From: Paenibacillus chitinolyticus NBRC 15660
GTDB taxonomy: Bacteria > Bacillota > Bacilli > Paenibacillales > NBRC-103111
DNA length: 64,000 nt
Reading direction: 5' to 3'
Assembly (NCBI RefSeq): GCF_000739915.1
Contig: NZ_BBJT01000016.1
Location: forward strand, 25,401-89,400
Position numbers and translations under genes: made by a program. Positions 42,736 through 52,317 of this stretch are shown piece after piece (positions within the stretch are counted from its first letter, which is position 1; the number at the start of each line of letters is the position of its first letter). The notes below the pieces were generated by a model, which saw only the letters and a list, made by a program, of their open reading frames with translations, searched no databases and was not told where the DNA came from.

Positions 42736-43665
42736 TTAACTCCCTAATCTGCGTTGATGTTTATATGTGGATAGACCGGATTCGTCCACAATGATCTCGA
42801 TGTGAGACTGCAGGTTGGTGAAAACCGCCGGCAATGTGCCGCCGAGTTCGCCGTCCAGGTTGATCTGCACGTAGTCCGGGGACGAAATTTCAAGCTTTCT
42901 CGTCTGGAAATAGACGACGTTCGGATCGTTCGTGTGCTCGCCTTTGAGCGCCATGGTGGCGATTTTGATAAACTCCGGCAGGTTGCACTTCTTGAGCACG
43001 ATGACGTCAAAAAGCCCATCATTCAGGCTCGCGTCGACGGCCAGCTTTTCAAAGCCTCCGACGGAATTACTATTCGTAATGAGGAACAGCATAACTTCCT
43101 CGTTCATTTCCATTTCATCGGACTTTAAATGCATGTGAATCGGCCGCAGGCGCGGCAGCATTTCGAGTCCTTTTACATAGTAGGCAAGCTGCCCGATCAT
43201 GGTTTTGAGCTTGCTGGGCACTTCGTACGTCAGCTCCGTCATGGAGCCCCCGCCCGCAATGTTGATAAAATATTTCTGGTTCACTTTACCGACATCGATC
43301 GGTCTCGTATACCCGCGGACGATAAGATCCACGGCGTCTTCCCAGTCGCGCGGAATGTTCAGGGCACGGGCAAAATCGTTGGTCGTTCCGAGCGGCAAAA
43401 TGCCCACCGGAGGCCGGTTCGGCTTCTCGCCCATCCCGTTTACGACTTCGTACAGCGTTCCGTCTCCGCCCGCCGCAATGATAAGGTCGAACCCGCGGTC
43501 AACGGCCTGAGAGGCCGCCAACATCGCGTCTCCCTCGCCGATTGTCGCATGGGTGGACGTTTCATAACCGCCCCTCTCCAGACGCTGCAGAACTTCCGGC
43601 AGGCGCTTGCGCATTTCTTCCCGCCCCGAAGTCGGGTTATAGATCAATCTAGCACGTTTGGCCAT
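42736..43665 (-). CDS. dagK: Diacylglycerol kinase (DagK/DgkB)
   Basis: A 309-aa soluble lipid kinase. The signature GGDGTLYEVVNG (residues about 66-77) and the LPLGTTNDFARAL motif are intact, with the C-terminal beta sandwich (VQINLDGELGG) typical of the YerQ/DgkB group. It phosphorylates diacylglycerol for recycling into phospholipid. AAAAGGTGAT precedes its ATG. It sits between the sirohydrochlorin-chelatase-like gene (9 bases upstream) and the rRNA methylase (5 bases downstream), so all three are one operon. Confidence 0.94.
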   Translation of the reverse strand: MAKRARLIYNPTSGREEMRKRLPEVLQRLERGGYETSTHATIGEGDAMLAASQAVDRGFDLIIAAGGDGTLYEVVNGMGEKPNRPPVGILPLGTTNDFARALNIPRDWEDAVDLIVRGYTRPIDVGKVNQKYFINIAGGGSMTELTYEVPSKLKTMIGQLAYYVKGLEMLPRLRPIHMHLKSDEMEMNEEVMLFLITNSNSVGGFEKLAVDASLNDGLFDVIVLKKCNLPEFIKIATMALKGEHTNDPNVVYFQTRKLEISSPDYVQINLDGELGGTLPAVFTNLQSHIEIIVDESGLSTYKHQRRLGS

Positions 43666-43674
43666 TTCTCTTTA

Positions 43675-44463
43675 TCACCTTTTTTGCTCATAATGGTCCC
43701 GGTTAAAAAAAGAGGCAACCTGCCGCTCCAGCCACTCGCTGACCTTCGGACTCGGCAGTATAGATTGCCCGTTATATCGGTAGTCAAACCCTTCCAGCCT
43801 GGAAGGGATCACTTCTCTTGTAAAATAGCCCTCGCTTAAAAAAAGCGGCGCAATGATAACTGCATGTCCGGGCTTCCGCTCCTGCCACCACTCCAGCTTC
43901 CGCTTCGTCTGATCCGGCAACAGCATCGCCACGTCCGTCGTTCCGAATCCGCCGGTCTTTTTCAAAGCCTGGGCAATCCGCTCCAGACTGCCTCGCCACG
44001 CCAGATGGAACAACTGCTCGACGCTGCCGTGTCCCACAAGCAGCACGATCTCCCGCTCCGGGTCCTTCGAAAGATTGCGGATTTTCTCGTAGACCATTTC
44101 GGCCAGCAGCTCGGCATCTTCATCCATAGGCGGTGTCATATGCACGCTCGCTTTGATTTCGAACGGTTCCAGATCCGTCGGCAAAAGCGGTTCGGGCTTC
44201 AGGCCCAGCGCGTACGCGATCTCGTCGAGATGCGTGCTTCCTTTGGAAACAAAAAGCGGGATGACGATCAGATCAGTCACACCACGGTTTTCTAACCAGG
44301 TAATCCCGTCTTGAATCAGCCGTCCGTCCACAAGCTCCAGGAACGAACCGAACACCGGAACGCCGTCCGGGACACGCATCCCCTCAACGGCCTCATCCAC
44401 CAGCTGCACCCATTCCCGGCTCCGCGAGCCGTGGCTGATCACCAAAATCCCATACGTACGCAT
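43675..44463 (-). CDS. Sirohydrochlorin chelatase-like (CbiX) protein
   Basis: A 262-aa protein with the CbiX/SirB pattern in two halves: GILVISHGSRSREW (N-terminal), LIVIPLFVSKGSTH, then IVLLVGHGSVEQLF and VIIAPLFLSEGYFT in the second half. The SHGS and VGHGS histidines are the metal-handling residues of the family. Members insert iron or cobalt into sirohydrochlorin for siroheme or cobalamin, but members in this context often lack pathway neighbours. I use the ATG at 44463 behind GGAGTGAAAG; the longer frame to 44487 has no ribosome site. Confidence 0.85.
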   Translation of the reverse strand: MRTYGILVISHGSRSREWVQLVDEAVEGMRVPDGVPVFGSFLELVDGRLIQDGITWLENRGVTDLIVIPLFVSKGSTHLDEIAYALGLKPEPLLPTDLEPFEIKASVHMTPPMDEDAELLAEMVYEKIRNLSKDPEREIVLLVGHGSVEQLFHLAWRGSLERIAQALKKTGGFGTTDVAMLLPDQTKRKLEWWQERKPGHAVIIAPLFLSEGYFTREVIPSRLEGFDYRYNGQSILPSPKVSEWLERQVASFFNRDHYEQKR

Positions 44464-44533
44464 GGCTTTCACTCCGCTTCCGTTCATCCTGCTTTCATGC
44501 TATCTAAACTAGCCCCTTATGTCAATAAACAGG

Positions 44534-44570
44534 AAAAATCCCCATTTACGGGTGTAAAGAGGGGGATTTT
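44534..44570 (-). terminator. Hairpin terminator upstream of the chelatase gene
   Basis: AAAATCCCC / GGGGGATTTT with TTTTTCC following on the minus strand. It could end transcripts from the yerC side. Confidence 0.55.
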
Positions 44571-45246
44571 AAGCCTTACGCGGTCTGCTGTTGTGAGGAA
44601 CGATCGTTTGTAAGCCTGCGAATAATCCTACCATTATAAAAGAGGCTCCGCAGCATTTTAATAGCCTGATAGCCCGATCCATCTTACCGAACCTGCTGCG
44701 CAAAGAAACTCAGGGCCCCACAGTCCGGACAGACGATCTAGCCATCTTCCTTTCCGAAGCTTGCCGTGGGCGCCTTCTACTGGCCAGACCCGAAAAGGAA
44801 AAGCTGCATCCCTGACGGTCAGCCCTCATGCCTGCGGGGTATCGGCCAGAAATGATCGGCGCCTTGACGCGGCACAGTAACGGCCGAATCAACTTCTGCT
44901 AACTGGTTCTTTATGACAGAAAAGGAGTCAACCGAGTAGCATCTGTGTTCCGTATGAAAGATCAAATGTACACTGCCAGTGGACAACCTTGGATTACGCT
45001 GTCAGTGGACATCACAGCCATACCGGCAAGCTGCCCTATCAACGGATCTCTCCAGGCGTCTGATTCAGCCCTTCGGAATCTGTATCGAAGCGACAAGAAA
45101 GCGGCCAAGAACACCCTTTACGAACTCGCAACGATCCTTTTCCAAGTTCCCCGCCTATCTGCCTCTTGCCGTATATAACGGCTTCGCGTTTGCCCGTTCC
45201 GCTTCCCGATCAGAAAGCAATATCCGGTGACGCCGTCCCTGACGAT
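44571..45246. other. Gap without a supported gene
   Basis: No convincing protein or known RNA. TGTACACTGCCAGTGGACA (44969-44987) and a similar TGTCAGTGGACAT 32 bases on recall insertion-sequence end repeats, but no transposase is present. GACGATCTAGC occurs at about 44730 and again at about 45242. It may hold a degraded mobile element. Confidence 0.3.
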
Positions 45247-45537
45247 CTAGCGGTTCAGACGATCCAGAGTCAGCACGTAGCCGTCGTTTCCGTAGTTCAG
45301 GCAGCGTTTTACGCGCGAAATCGTCGCCGTGCTCGCGCCCGTCTCGGCTTCGATCTGATTGTACGTGCAGCCTTTGCGCAGCATGCGCGCCACTTCCAGA
45401 CGCTGGGATAGCGACTGGATCTCGTTCACTGTACAAAGATCGTCAAAAAATGTATAGCATTCCTCTAAGCTGTTCAATGTAAGAATCGCCTCGAAAAGCT
45501 GGTCAATCGCTTTATCATTTAGTTTTTTCAACTGCAT
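45247..45537 (-). CDS. yerC: YerC/TrpR-like DNA-binding protein
   Basis: A 96-aa protein of the YerC/YecD family (TrpR-like fold). NSLEECYTFFDDLCTVNEI, SLSQRLEVARMLRKGCTYN and the HTH IEAETGASTATISRVKRCLNYG are all present. The family is tied to histidine and antibiotic-related regulation in bacilli, with no settled target. The ATG at 45537 follows AGGGG; the longer frame to 45555 is less likely. In Bacillus subtilis yerC also lies near the pur operon and yerQ, so the neighbourhood is conserved. Confidence 0.9.
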   Translation of the reverse strand: MQLKKLNDKAIDQLFEAILTLNSLEECYTFFDDLCTVNEIQSLSQRLEVARMLRKGCTYNQIEAETGASTATISRVKRCLNYGNDGYVLTLDRLNR

Positions 45538-45823
45538 ATCTTCAACCCCTAGCATTCCATTTCATCTTGTATTTCTGGACAATCGGTAGAACAATAATTT
45601 CTATTTCGACAGGTTTATTATAATCTCCTTCCTTTACAATTGCAAAACAGTAAAATTTTTAAGCGTTACCGCTCTAAATCGCAACCTTCTCCTGGTAGTG
45701 TACATTTGAGCCGTTCCGGTTCCCGTGACATTTTCCACATGCCCGTGATATCCGTCCAGTCCAAACGATTGCCTATCACATAGGATGGAGCAGTAAATCC
45801 TTTGCAAAGGATCGTGAATTCAA

Positions 45824-46450
45824 GTGAGCTATCGTTATCCAAAACACGGCCGACAGCCGGAGGTGCAAACCAGAAGCTTATTCTCGCCGGGTCCGGCAGG
45901 AGGTCAGGGCGGAGTTCCTTTCCAGGGCGGCGGAGTTCCCGGCGGGGGTTTTTCTGACGGCGGGTTCCCCGGAGGAGGCTTTTCAGGCGGCGGGTTCCCG
46001 GGGGGAGGCTTTTCGGGAGGCGGGTTCCCCGGAGGTGGAGGCTTCCCTCAGGGCGGCCCGGGATTTTCCGGATTCGGCCAGAATCTGCCCGTACCCGTTA
46101 ATTCCGCCGCACCATCCGCCGCACCGGCCGCTGCAGCCGGGAGTTCAGGAGGGGGAGGAGCCGGCGGCCTTTTAGGCGGCATGAACATCAATCAGATCAA
46201 AGGCTTCATTGACCGCATGGGCGGAATTGAAGGCGTCATCGGGACCATGGGCAAAGTGCAGAAAATCGTCGGCTCCGTCCAGCAGTTTGCTCCCATGCTC
46301 AAGTTGATGTTCAGCGGCTTCGGAGCCAAGGCCGCCACCAAGCGCGCTAATACCAAACCTTCCGCCAAACGCAAAAAGAAAAGAAAATCCACGCAGACCA
46401 AGCGCAAAGTCAAAACAACCAAGAGCCGTAAACAGTCCTCGCGCAAGTAG
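45824..46450 (+). CDS. YqfQ/VrrA-like protein with glycine-rich repeats
   Basis: A 208-aa protein. Residues about 24-90 are Gly/Phe repeats of the form GGGFPGGGFSG, encoded by near-identical short DNA repeats (45930-46050) that are likely prone to length change. Residues about 118-165 (INQIKGFIDRMGGIEGVIG, TMGKVQKIVGSVQQFAPMLKL) match the YqfQ core, and the tail is very basic (KRKKKRKS...). The repeat region parallels the variable vrrA locus of Bacillus anthracis. GTG start behind AAAGGAT, and a strong terminator downstream. Probably spore- or surface-associated; function unknown. Confidence 0.8.
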   Translation: MSYRYPKHGRQPEVQTRSLFSPGPAGGQGGVPFQGGGVPGGGFSDGGFPGGGFSGGGFPGGGFSGGGFPGGGGFPQGGPGFSGFGQNLPVPVNSAAPSAAPAAAAGSSGGGGAGGLLGGMNINQIKGFIDRMGGIEGVIGTMGKVQKIVGSVQQFAPMLKLMFSGFGAKAATKRANTKPSAKRKKKRKSTQTKRKVKTTKSRKQSSRK

Positions 46451-46459
46451 CTGAGTAAG

Positions 46460-46488
46460 ACCGGGTCCCCAGCAGGACCCGGTTTTTT
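46460..46488 (+). terminator. Rho-independent terminator
   Basis: ACCGGGTCC / GGACCCGGT with a six-base loop, then TTTTTT, after the YqfQ-like gene. Confidence 0.85.
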
Positions 46489-46995
46489 ATGCCGGGCCAT
46501 TAACATAACGGCGAAACGCGCTGATTGGAACAATCCGCATTTGGCAGTCAGTTGAGTTGGCAGTCCCCAGTCCGCAGTTCGCGGCCGACAGTTTCCCGTT
46601 GTCAGACAACCGGCCTGCCTTCGCACTGACACATGTTCTGCAAACAACGTTTCCTTTTGAGCCGCCGCACAGCATGAGCCACAACCCAGCGTTTCTTCCA
46701 CAATCATGAACTATATCGGTTTCGGTACAAAAAATATATAGAATTCTCCTCCATTTACATAAAATAAACAGAAAAATATTTGAACAACATCCGATCCGCT
46801 TTAGATTTCCCGTCTAAAAAACATCGGGCACCGCTCACTACTTTCGCATGGTACGGAGCTGTTGACTGTGAGGCAAGCCACAGCGCCTCTTTTAAGCGTT
46901 TCAGCGGGCCAAGGCCCTCAGCCACAGCCGCCTTCATCCCCGCCTCCCGCCCCTCCCCTGTGATATACTTGACGTATACTCACTAGGACGGGCGG
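46489..46995. other. Gap without a supported gene
   Basis: A minus-strand 60-codon frame at 46755-46937 has a GGAGG-like site but no recognisable product, and I do not call it. An AT-rich stretch at 46730-46790 could hold a promoter. Otherwise nothing seen. Confidence 0.4.
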
Positions 46996-47433
46996 GTGAT
47001 CCCTATGAAGGCTCCAACCGGCGGCCCGGAAGCCATCTCCGGGCCTGTGGTCTTGTTCGACGGCGTCTGCAACCTGTGCAATGCCGCCGTCCGGTTCACC
47101 GTGCGCCGCGACCCGGCCGGACAAGTCCGGTTCGCGGCGCTGCAGTCGGAAGCCGGGCAGCGGCTGCTTGCCCGGCACGGCCTGCCTGCGGCCTCCTTCG
47201 ATTCCTTCGTGCTCATCGAAGGAGGCCGCGTCTACACGCAGTCGTCCGCCGGACTGCGTGTGCTGCGCCGGCTGCGGTACCCGTGGCCGCTGCTGTACGG
47301 CTTCGTGGCGGTGCCGAAGCCGATCCGCGATGCGGTGTACCGCTGGATCGCGCGCAACCGCTACCGCTGGTTCGGGCAGCGGGACGTGTGCATGGTCCCC
47401 ACGCCGGAGCTGCGCCGGCGGTTTCTGGACTAA
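46996..47433 (+). CDS. DCC-family (DUF393) thiol-disulfide oxidoreductase-like protein
   Basis: A 145-aa protein with the diagnostic LFDGVCNLCNAAVRF motif (DGVCxxC, residues about 21-35), followed by FAALQSEAGQRLL, FVLIEGG, and the C-terminal WIARNRYRWFGQRDVCMVPTPE. The CxxC pair suggests redox activity; the partners are unknown. GTG at 46996 or ATG at 47005 are both possible starts. It converges on the MORN-repeat gene and shares a terminator with it. GC-rich, unlike the islands. Confidence 0.9.
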   Translation: MIPMKAPTGGPEAISGPVVLFDGVCNLCNAAVRFTVRRDPAGQVRFAALQSEAGQRLLARHGLPAASFDSFVLIEGGRVYTQSSAGLRVLRRLRYPWPLLYGFVAVPKPIRDAVYRWIARNRYRWFGQRDVCMVPTPELRRRFLD

Positions 47434-47456
47434 CCGCCCCGCTCCCCGCAAAAACA

Positions 47457-47498
47457 AATAACCGGCATCTCATCGCGAGACGCCGGTTATTTTCTTTT
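47457..47498. terminator. Bidirectional terminator between convergent genes
   Basis: AATAACCGGCaTCTC / GAGAcGCCGGTTATT, with A tract before and T tract after. Confidence 0.85.
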
Positions 47499-47504
47499 AC
47501 AGCC

Positions 47505-48731
47505 TTATTGGAACGTAGCTTCCATTTGGTTTTGTTCATGCGTTTGAAGCTGAGCTTCCGAAGATTTTTGATTGGACTGGGCTTGGAAGCCCGTCAGCGT
47601 ACGCGCTGTAGCTTCGCTCTTCGGATGTCCGTTTACGAATTCACCTTCGAACAAAAGGTTTCCGTTGGCATCGTACAGACGTCCGTAGCCTTCAGCACAG
47701 TTTTGGCGGAATCCGCCCTCATAGATGACGGTTCCCTTCTCGTTGTATTCCGTTCCGAAGCCGTCACGCTTGCCGTCTTTGTACATGCCGACATATTTCC
47801 AGCCGTCCGTCCAGTAGAAAACTCCGGCACATTTAATTTGACCTTTGGAGAAAAAGCCTTCGAACTTGCTTCCGTCAGCCCAGTCGATTTTGCCGACGCC
47901 ATCGAACTCGTCTTTATCGAAGAAACCGACATACTTGTTATAACCCGTTATGCTGCCCGGCGGTTCGCCGCAAGGTTCCCACGCCCAGTAGTAGGTGCCG
48001 TATCCCTGCTTCAGGCCCGCTTTCCACATACCGTCGTACTCCAGGTGCTTATCGGCGTAATACGATTTGCCTTGTCCGTGGAATTTGTTATCTTTCCAGT
48101 TTCCGTCATAGCGGAGCACACCGTTCGAGTCGTAATACTTTCCTTTGCCCTCAAACTTGCTGTTCACCATATACCCGTCGTAGAACACTTTGCCGTTCGG
48201 ATAAAAGATCTTGATGTAACCGGTATAACCTTGGTTACCTTGAGTCAGCGCTTTTGGAGCTTGTGCGGAACTCGTCAGCTTACCTGTGTAAAGGGTCTCC
48301 AGCACACTCGTTTGAAGTGTATCGTTTAATGAAATAAGTCCTTTTTCCCCGTCCACCTTCAGCTTGCGTCCTGTCAGGTCTGCGAAGGCTTGCAGGTTAA
48401 GCTTGTTCCCGCCTTGAATAACGGCGGCCCCTGCTTTTACACTTTCCCCATTCACTACAAAAGAGCTTGAGCCGGACACCAGCTCGATTTTGGAACCGTC
48501 TTTGGACACGGTCCAGCCTGTACCGTACACGCTTTGCTGCACAGTGTAGCCGAGACTGCCAAGAACCGGTGCCAAATCTACATAAGCCGTATCACCGGAA
48601 ATTTGCGGTTCTGCCGACAGTCCGATTGCCTTGTCGTTGACTTGTAACTGCGTTCCAGAGGCTGCGGAAGCCGCAAGCGGAAGCAGGAACAAAGCCAGCA
48701 TCATAGTCAATCCGTAAACTAACTTTCTCAT
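47505..48731 (-). CDS. Secreted MORN-repeat protein with copper-amine-oxidase-like N-terminal domain
   Basis: A 408-aa protein: signal peptide (1-24, cleavage after ASA), then a copper amine oxidase N-terminal-like domain (LQVNDKAIGLSAEPQ... LQAFADLTGRKLKVD, about 25-140), common in Paenibacillus surface proteins. From about 165 to 375 there are at least seven MORN repeats (GKYYDSNGVLRYDGNWKDNKFHG type: YxGxWxxGxxxGxG). The tail is Q/S-rich. It is likely an exported wall- or membrane-associated scaffold; no catalytic residues are visible. ATG at 48731 behind GGAGGGTGAG. Confidence 0.85.
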   Translation of the reverse strand: MRKLVYGLTMMLALFLLPLAASAASGTQLQVNDKAIGLSAEPQISGDTAYVDLAPVLGSLGYTVQQSVYGTGWTVSKDGSKIELVSGSSSFVVNGESVKAGAAVIQGGNKLNLQAFADLTGRKLKVDGEKGLISLNDTLQTSVLETLYTGKLTSSAQAPKALTQGNQGYTGYIKIFYPNGKVFYDGYMVNSKFEGKGKYYDSNGVLRYDGNWKDNKFHGQGKSYYADKHLEYDGMWKAGLKQGYGTYYWAWEPCGEPPGSITGYNKYVGFFDKDEFDGVGKIDWADGSKFEGFFSKGQIKCAGVFYWTDGWKYVGMYKDGKRDGFGTEYNEKGTVIYEGGFRQNCAEGYGRLYDANGNLLFEGEFVNGHPKSEATARTLTGFQAQSNQKSSEAQLQTHEQNQMEATFQ

Positions 48732-49040
48732 TTCTCACCCTCCCAGATACAAATCTTTTCTGTTCTACTTTACGATACATAATGTAACTTGTAAATAGGT
48801 TATTTGAATTATTGATACAAAATGTTTCTAAAGTAGATTAGCACCCCTGCTTGGCCTATCCACCTTGTGAATATCCTTGCCGTTTAAGGCCATACTAAGC
48901 CGGATAGCTCTGCTCTTGCGTCTTTGAAAACCAGTATTCTAGCATTTTCCGTGATCAAAATACCGGGCGGTTGTGTTCTTTTATTTAAATAATAAGAAAC
49001 AATTTTTCAAAGTATTACGGCATATTGGAGGGTTTCGTAT
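48732..49040. other. Intergenic region between divergent genes
   Basis: AT-rich promoter space for the MORN gene (minus) and the 50-aa membrane peptide (plus). No gene or defined motif seen. Confidence 0.4.
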
Positions 49041-49193
49041 ATGGGCACTATCTGGACATTTATATGCGGGCACTGGATTTCGATCGTGATGATTTTGGGC
49101 TGCCTGATCGCCATTTACGTGGTATATAGCAAAAGAAACGAGCTTCAGCTCTACTGGTTGAACAAAAGGGAAGCGAGAAAGCGCAGATCGTAA
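49041..49193 (+). CDS. Small membrane protein (50 aa)
   Basis: The ATG at 49041 follows GGAGG at a good distance. The product has one strong membrane helix (WISIVMILGCLIAIYVVY, about residues 12-29) and a basic tail ending RKRRS, so N-out/C-in is likely. It converges on purD and shares the terminator at 49264-49310. No family known to me. Confidence 0.65.
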   Translation: MGTIWTFICGHWISIVMILGCLIAIYVVYSKRNELQLYWLNKREARKRRS

Positions 49194-49263
49194 ATGATGC
49201 GCTCTCTGCGGCGACTCTGCTTACGACATGGAGCACACTGCCTTTGTAGTCGGCCAAAATCAC

Positions 49264-49310
49264 AAAAAAACGCACGGAACTTCCTGGTAAGGAAGCCACG
49301 TGCGTTTTTT
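49264..49310. terminator. Terminator of the purine operon (bidirectional)
   Basis: AAAAACGCACG / CACGTGCGTTTTT outer stem with an inner TTCC/GGAA hairpin, with A and T tracts on both sides, between purD (ending 49395) and the convergent small gene. Confidence 0.85.
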
Positions 49311-49394
49311 CGGTTAACCCTGAACTTCAAAGCAAACTTACCTTATAGTAGAAGCAACCCCACCGACGCGGCGGATGCCCGCATCCGCCTGCCC

Positions 49395-50663
49395 TTACTT
49401 CATCGCGTTCAGTGCCTTCAACGCGATATCCGTCCGGTTCTGCTTCCCTTCGAAGGAGATGCGGTCCGCGGCGGCGTACGCCTTCTCGCGCGCATCGGCA
49501 ATGTCACGGCCCAGCGCCGTGACGCCAAGCACACGGCCGCCGCTGGTGACCAGCCGGCCGTCTTCAAGCGCCGTACCCGCATGGAACACGAGGGCGCCGC
49601 CTACGGCGTCCAGGCCCTCGATGGGCAGTCCTTTCGGGTACGAGCCGGGATAGCCGCCGGATGCGAGGATCACGCATACGGCCGCTTCTTCGCTCCACTC
49701 GATGGCAAGGTCCGCAAGGCGGCCTTCGAGTGTCGCCAGAATGATCTCCAGCAGGTCGGTTTTCAGCCGGGGCAGAATGACCTGCGTCTCCGGATCGCCG
49801 AAGCGAGCGTTGAACTCGATCGTCTTCGGTCCGTCCGCGGTGATCATCAGTCCCGCGTAGAGTACGCCGCGGAACGGGCGCCCTTCCTTCACCATCGCTT
49901 CTGCCGCCGGCTTCACGATGGTGTCCAGCGCCTGCTGCACGATCTCCTGCGGGATGTGCGGCACCGGCGAATAAGTGCCCATGCCGCCGGTGTTGGGTCC
50001 CTTGTCCCCGTCGAAAACCGGCTTATGGTCCTGGGAAGGCACCATCGGCTTCACGACATTGCCGTCAACGAACGCGAGCAGGGACATTTCCTGTCCTTGC
50101 AGGAATTCTTCGATGACGACGCGGTTGCCGGAAGCGCCGAACTGCTTCTCGACCATAATTTCCTTCAACGCCTTCTCCGCTTCCTCCAGCGTCGACGCCA
50201 CGATCACGCCTTTGCCCGCGGCCAGTCCGTCCGCTTTGATGACGATCGGCGCTCCGAGCTTGCGCAGGTAAGCCAGCGCAGCCTCATAGTCCTCGAACGC
50301 TTCATAAGCGGCCGTAGGAATCTCGTATTTTTTCAGCAAATGCTTCATAAATACTTTGCTTCCTTCAATCTCCGCCGCCGCCCGGTTCGGCCCGTATGCG
50401 CGGATGCCGTGTTCTTCCAGGTAATCCACGATGCCTTCGTAGAGCGGATCGTCCGGTCCCACGACGACCAGATCAATGGCGTTCTGACGGACGAATTCCG
50501 CGATCTCGGCAAACTGGAACTCCGTAATCGGCACACATTCCGCCAATTCGGCAATGCCTCCGTTGCCCGGTGCGCAGAACAGAGCCGTCACCTTCGGGCT
50601 TTTGCGAAGCGACCAGACGATCGCATGCTCCCGGCCTCCCCGGCCGATAACCAATATGCGCAT
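49395..50663 (-). CDS. purD: Phosphoribosylamine-glycine ligase
   Basis: A 422-aa ATP-grasp enzyme that joins glycine to phosphoribosylamine (step 2 of IMP synthesis). It starts RILVIGRGGREHAIVW and has the ATP-grasp loop (VIKADGLAAGKGVIVA), ITADGPKTIEFNARFGDPETQ and the SGGYPGSYPKG region. Full length and intact. Last gene of the pur operon, 19 bases after purH, with GGGAGG before its ATG and the operon terminator 85 bases after its stop. Confidence 0.97.
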   Translation of the reverse strand: MRILVIGRGGREHAIVWSLRKSPKVTALFCAPGNGGIAELAECVPITEFQFAEIAEFVRQNAIDLVVVGPDDPLYEGIVDYLEEHGIRAYGPNRAAAEIEGSKVFMKHLLKKYEIPTAAYEAFEDYEAALAYLRKLGAPIVIKADGLAAGKGVIVASTLEEAEKALKEIMVEKQFGASGNRVVIEEFLQGQEMSLLAFVDGNVVKPMVPSQDHKPVFDGDKGPNTGGMGTYSPVPHIPQEIVQQALDTIVKPAAEAMVKEGRPFRGVLYAGLMITADGPKTIEFNARFGDPETQVILPRLKTDLLEIILATLEGRLADLAIEWSEEAAVCVILASGGYPGSYPKGLPIEGLDAVGGALVFHAGTALEDGRLVTSGGRVLGVTALGRDIADAREKAYAAADRISFEGKQNRTDIALKALNAMK

Positions 50664-50682
50664 AGTGTCCCGCCTCCCGCTT

Positions 50683-52227
50683 CTAGTGTTTGAAATGACG
50701 AACGCCGGTCATCACCATGGCGATGCCTTTGTCGTTTGCCACTTTAATCGATTCTTCGTCTTTAATCGAACCGCCCGGCTGAATGACCGCCGTAATCCCC
50801 GCTGCAGCGGCAATTTCCAGCGTATCGCCCATCGGGAAGAACGCGTCGGAGGCGAGTACCGCACCCTTGGCTTTCTCGCCCGCCTGCTCGATGGCAATCT
50901 TGGCGGCGCCTACACGGTTCATCTGGCCCGCGCCGATTCCGATCGTCATGTCCTCGGTCACCAGTACGATCGCGTTGGATTTTACATGCTTGACGACTTT
51001 CCAGGCCAGCAGCAATTGCTTCAGTTCGGCTTCCGTCGGCTCGCGGTCGGTAGCCGTCTTAAGATCGCCCTCGGAAATCGCGTGAACATCGCTCTCTTGT
51101 ACGAGCATGCCGCCTTCTACGGAAGTGACCAGATGCAGCGCCTTGCGCTGTCCTTCGGTAAAGTTGCCCAGTTTCAGCAAACGGATGTTTTTCTTCTTCT
51201 GAAGAATTTCCAATGCTTCCGCCGTAAAGTCAGGCGCGATGACGATTTCCAGGAAGATTTCGTGCAGCAGTTGCGCCGTTTCCCCGTCGATCGGACGGTT
51301 GGCCGCGATAATTCCGCCGAAAATGGACGTAGGGTCGGCCGCGTATGCTTTCTCGTACGCTTCCTTCACCGACGTGCCGATTCCGACGCCGCAAGGGTTC
51401 ATATGCTTCACGGCGACGACAGCGGGCTCTGTAAATTCTTTCACGATTTGCAGGGCTGCGTTCGCATCGTTGATGTTATTATAAGAAAGCTCTTTGCCGT
51501 GGATCTGCTCCGCTGTCGCGATGCTTCCTTCACCGGCAAGCGGTTTGCGGTAGAACGCCGCTTTCTGATGGGGATTTTCCCCGTAGCGCAGGTCCTGGAC
51601 CTTCTCATACGTAACCGTATAGCGTTCCGGGAATTCTTCGCCCACTTGTCCGGACAAATATTCGGAGATCAGGGAATCGTAAGCCGCCGTATGACGGAAA
51701 ACTTTCGCCGCCAGGCGTTTGCGCGTTTCGAGTGTCGTATCGGCATTTTCACGGACTTCGGTAAGTACCGTGTCATAATCGGCCGCATCCACCACGACCG
51801 AGACGAAAGCATGGTTCTTCGCTGCCGAGCGCAGCATCGTAGGTCCGCCGATGTCGATGTTTTCCACCGCATCCGCATACTCCACATCCGGCTTTGCGAT
51901 CGTTTGCGCGAACGGGTACAGGTTGACGATCACAAGGTCGATATACCCGAGGCCCAGCTCTTCCATCACTTTGCGGTGCTCCGCATCGTCACGGATGGCC
52001 AGAAGACCGCTGTGTACGGCGGGATGCAGTGTTTTTACGCGCCCGTCGAGAATTTCCGGAAATCCCGTCACGTCGGAAATTCCGATGACCGGCACTCCCT
52101 CTTTTTCCAGAAGGGTCTTCGTTCCCCCCGTCGAAATAAGCTCGACGCCCAGCTTTGCCAGCTCCGACGCGAATTCCACAATGCCCGTTTTGTCCGATAC
52201 GCTGATTAACGCTCTTTTGATTGCCAC
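50683..52227 (-). CDS. purH: Bifunctional AICAR transformylase/IMP cyclohydrolase
   Basis: A 514-aa enzyme for the last two steps to IMP. The N-terminal third ([43 protein letters not shown]) is the cyclohydrolase, and the rest is the formyltransferase with [11 protein letters not shown] and the [11 protein letters not shown] segment. GTG start at 52227 behind GGAGGAG. It follows purN after a 90-base gap. Normal length with no defects seen. Confidence 0.97.
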   Translation of the reverse strand: MAIKRALISVSDKTGIVEFASELAKLGVELISTGGTKTLLEKEGVPVIGISDVTGFPEILDGRVKTLHPAVHSGLLAIRDDAEHRKVMEELGLGYIDLVIVNLYPFAQTIAKPDVEYADAVENIDIGGPTMLRSAAKNHAFVSVVVDAADYDTVLTEVRENADTTLETRKRLAAKVFRHTAAYDSLISEYLSGQVGEEFPERYTVTYEKVQDLRYGENPHQKAAFYRKPLAGEGSIATAEQIHGKELSYNNINDANAALQIVKEFTEPAVVAVKHMNPCGVGIGTSVKEAYEKAYAADPTSIFGGIIAANRPIDGETAQLLHEIFLEIVIAPDFTAEALEILQKKKNIRLLKLGNFTEGQRKALHLVTSVEGGMLVQESDVHAISEGDLKTATDREPTEAELKQLLLAWKVVKHVKSNAIVLVTEDMTIGIGAGQMNRVGAAKIAIEQAGEKAKGAVLASDAFFPMGDTLEIAAAAGITAVIQPGGSIKDEESIKVANDKGIAMVMTGVRHFKH

Positions 52228-52317
52228 GATTTCTCCTCCTATGGGTTGGAAAGTCTAATTTGAACCTTTGTATACTAAATGCGATTAAATCTCGCCCTGT
52301 ACAAAAAGCTTGTTCTA

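Noticed and set aside
44945..45178. 77-aa plus-strand frame
   Set aside because: No ribosome site, no recognisable motif, overlaps possible insertion-sequence debris.
44730..45252. Direct repeat GACGATCTAGC as a target-site duplication
   Set aside because: Eleven bases flanking about 500 bases with no transposase or inverted ends; could be chance.
45930..46050. CRISPR array
   Set aside because: The repeats are short, continuous and in frame with a glycine-rich protein; no spacers.
46755..46937. 60-aa minus-strand frame
   Set aside because: A GGAGG-like site is present but the product has no protein-like pattern; too weak to call.
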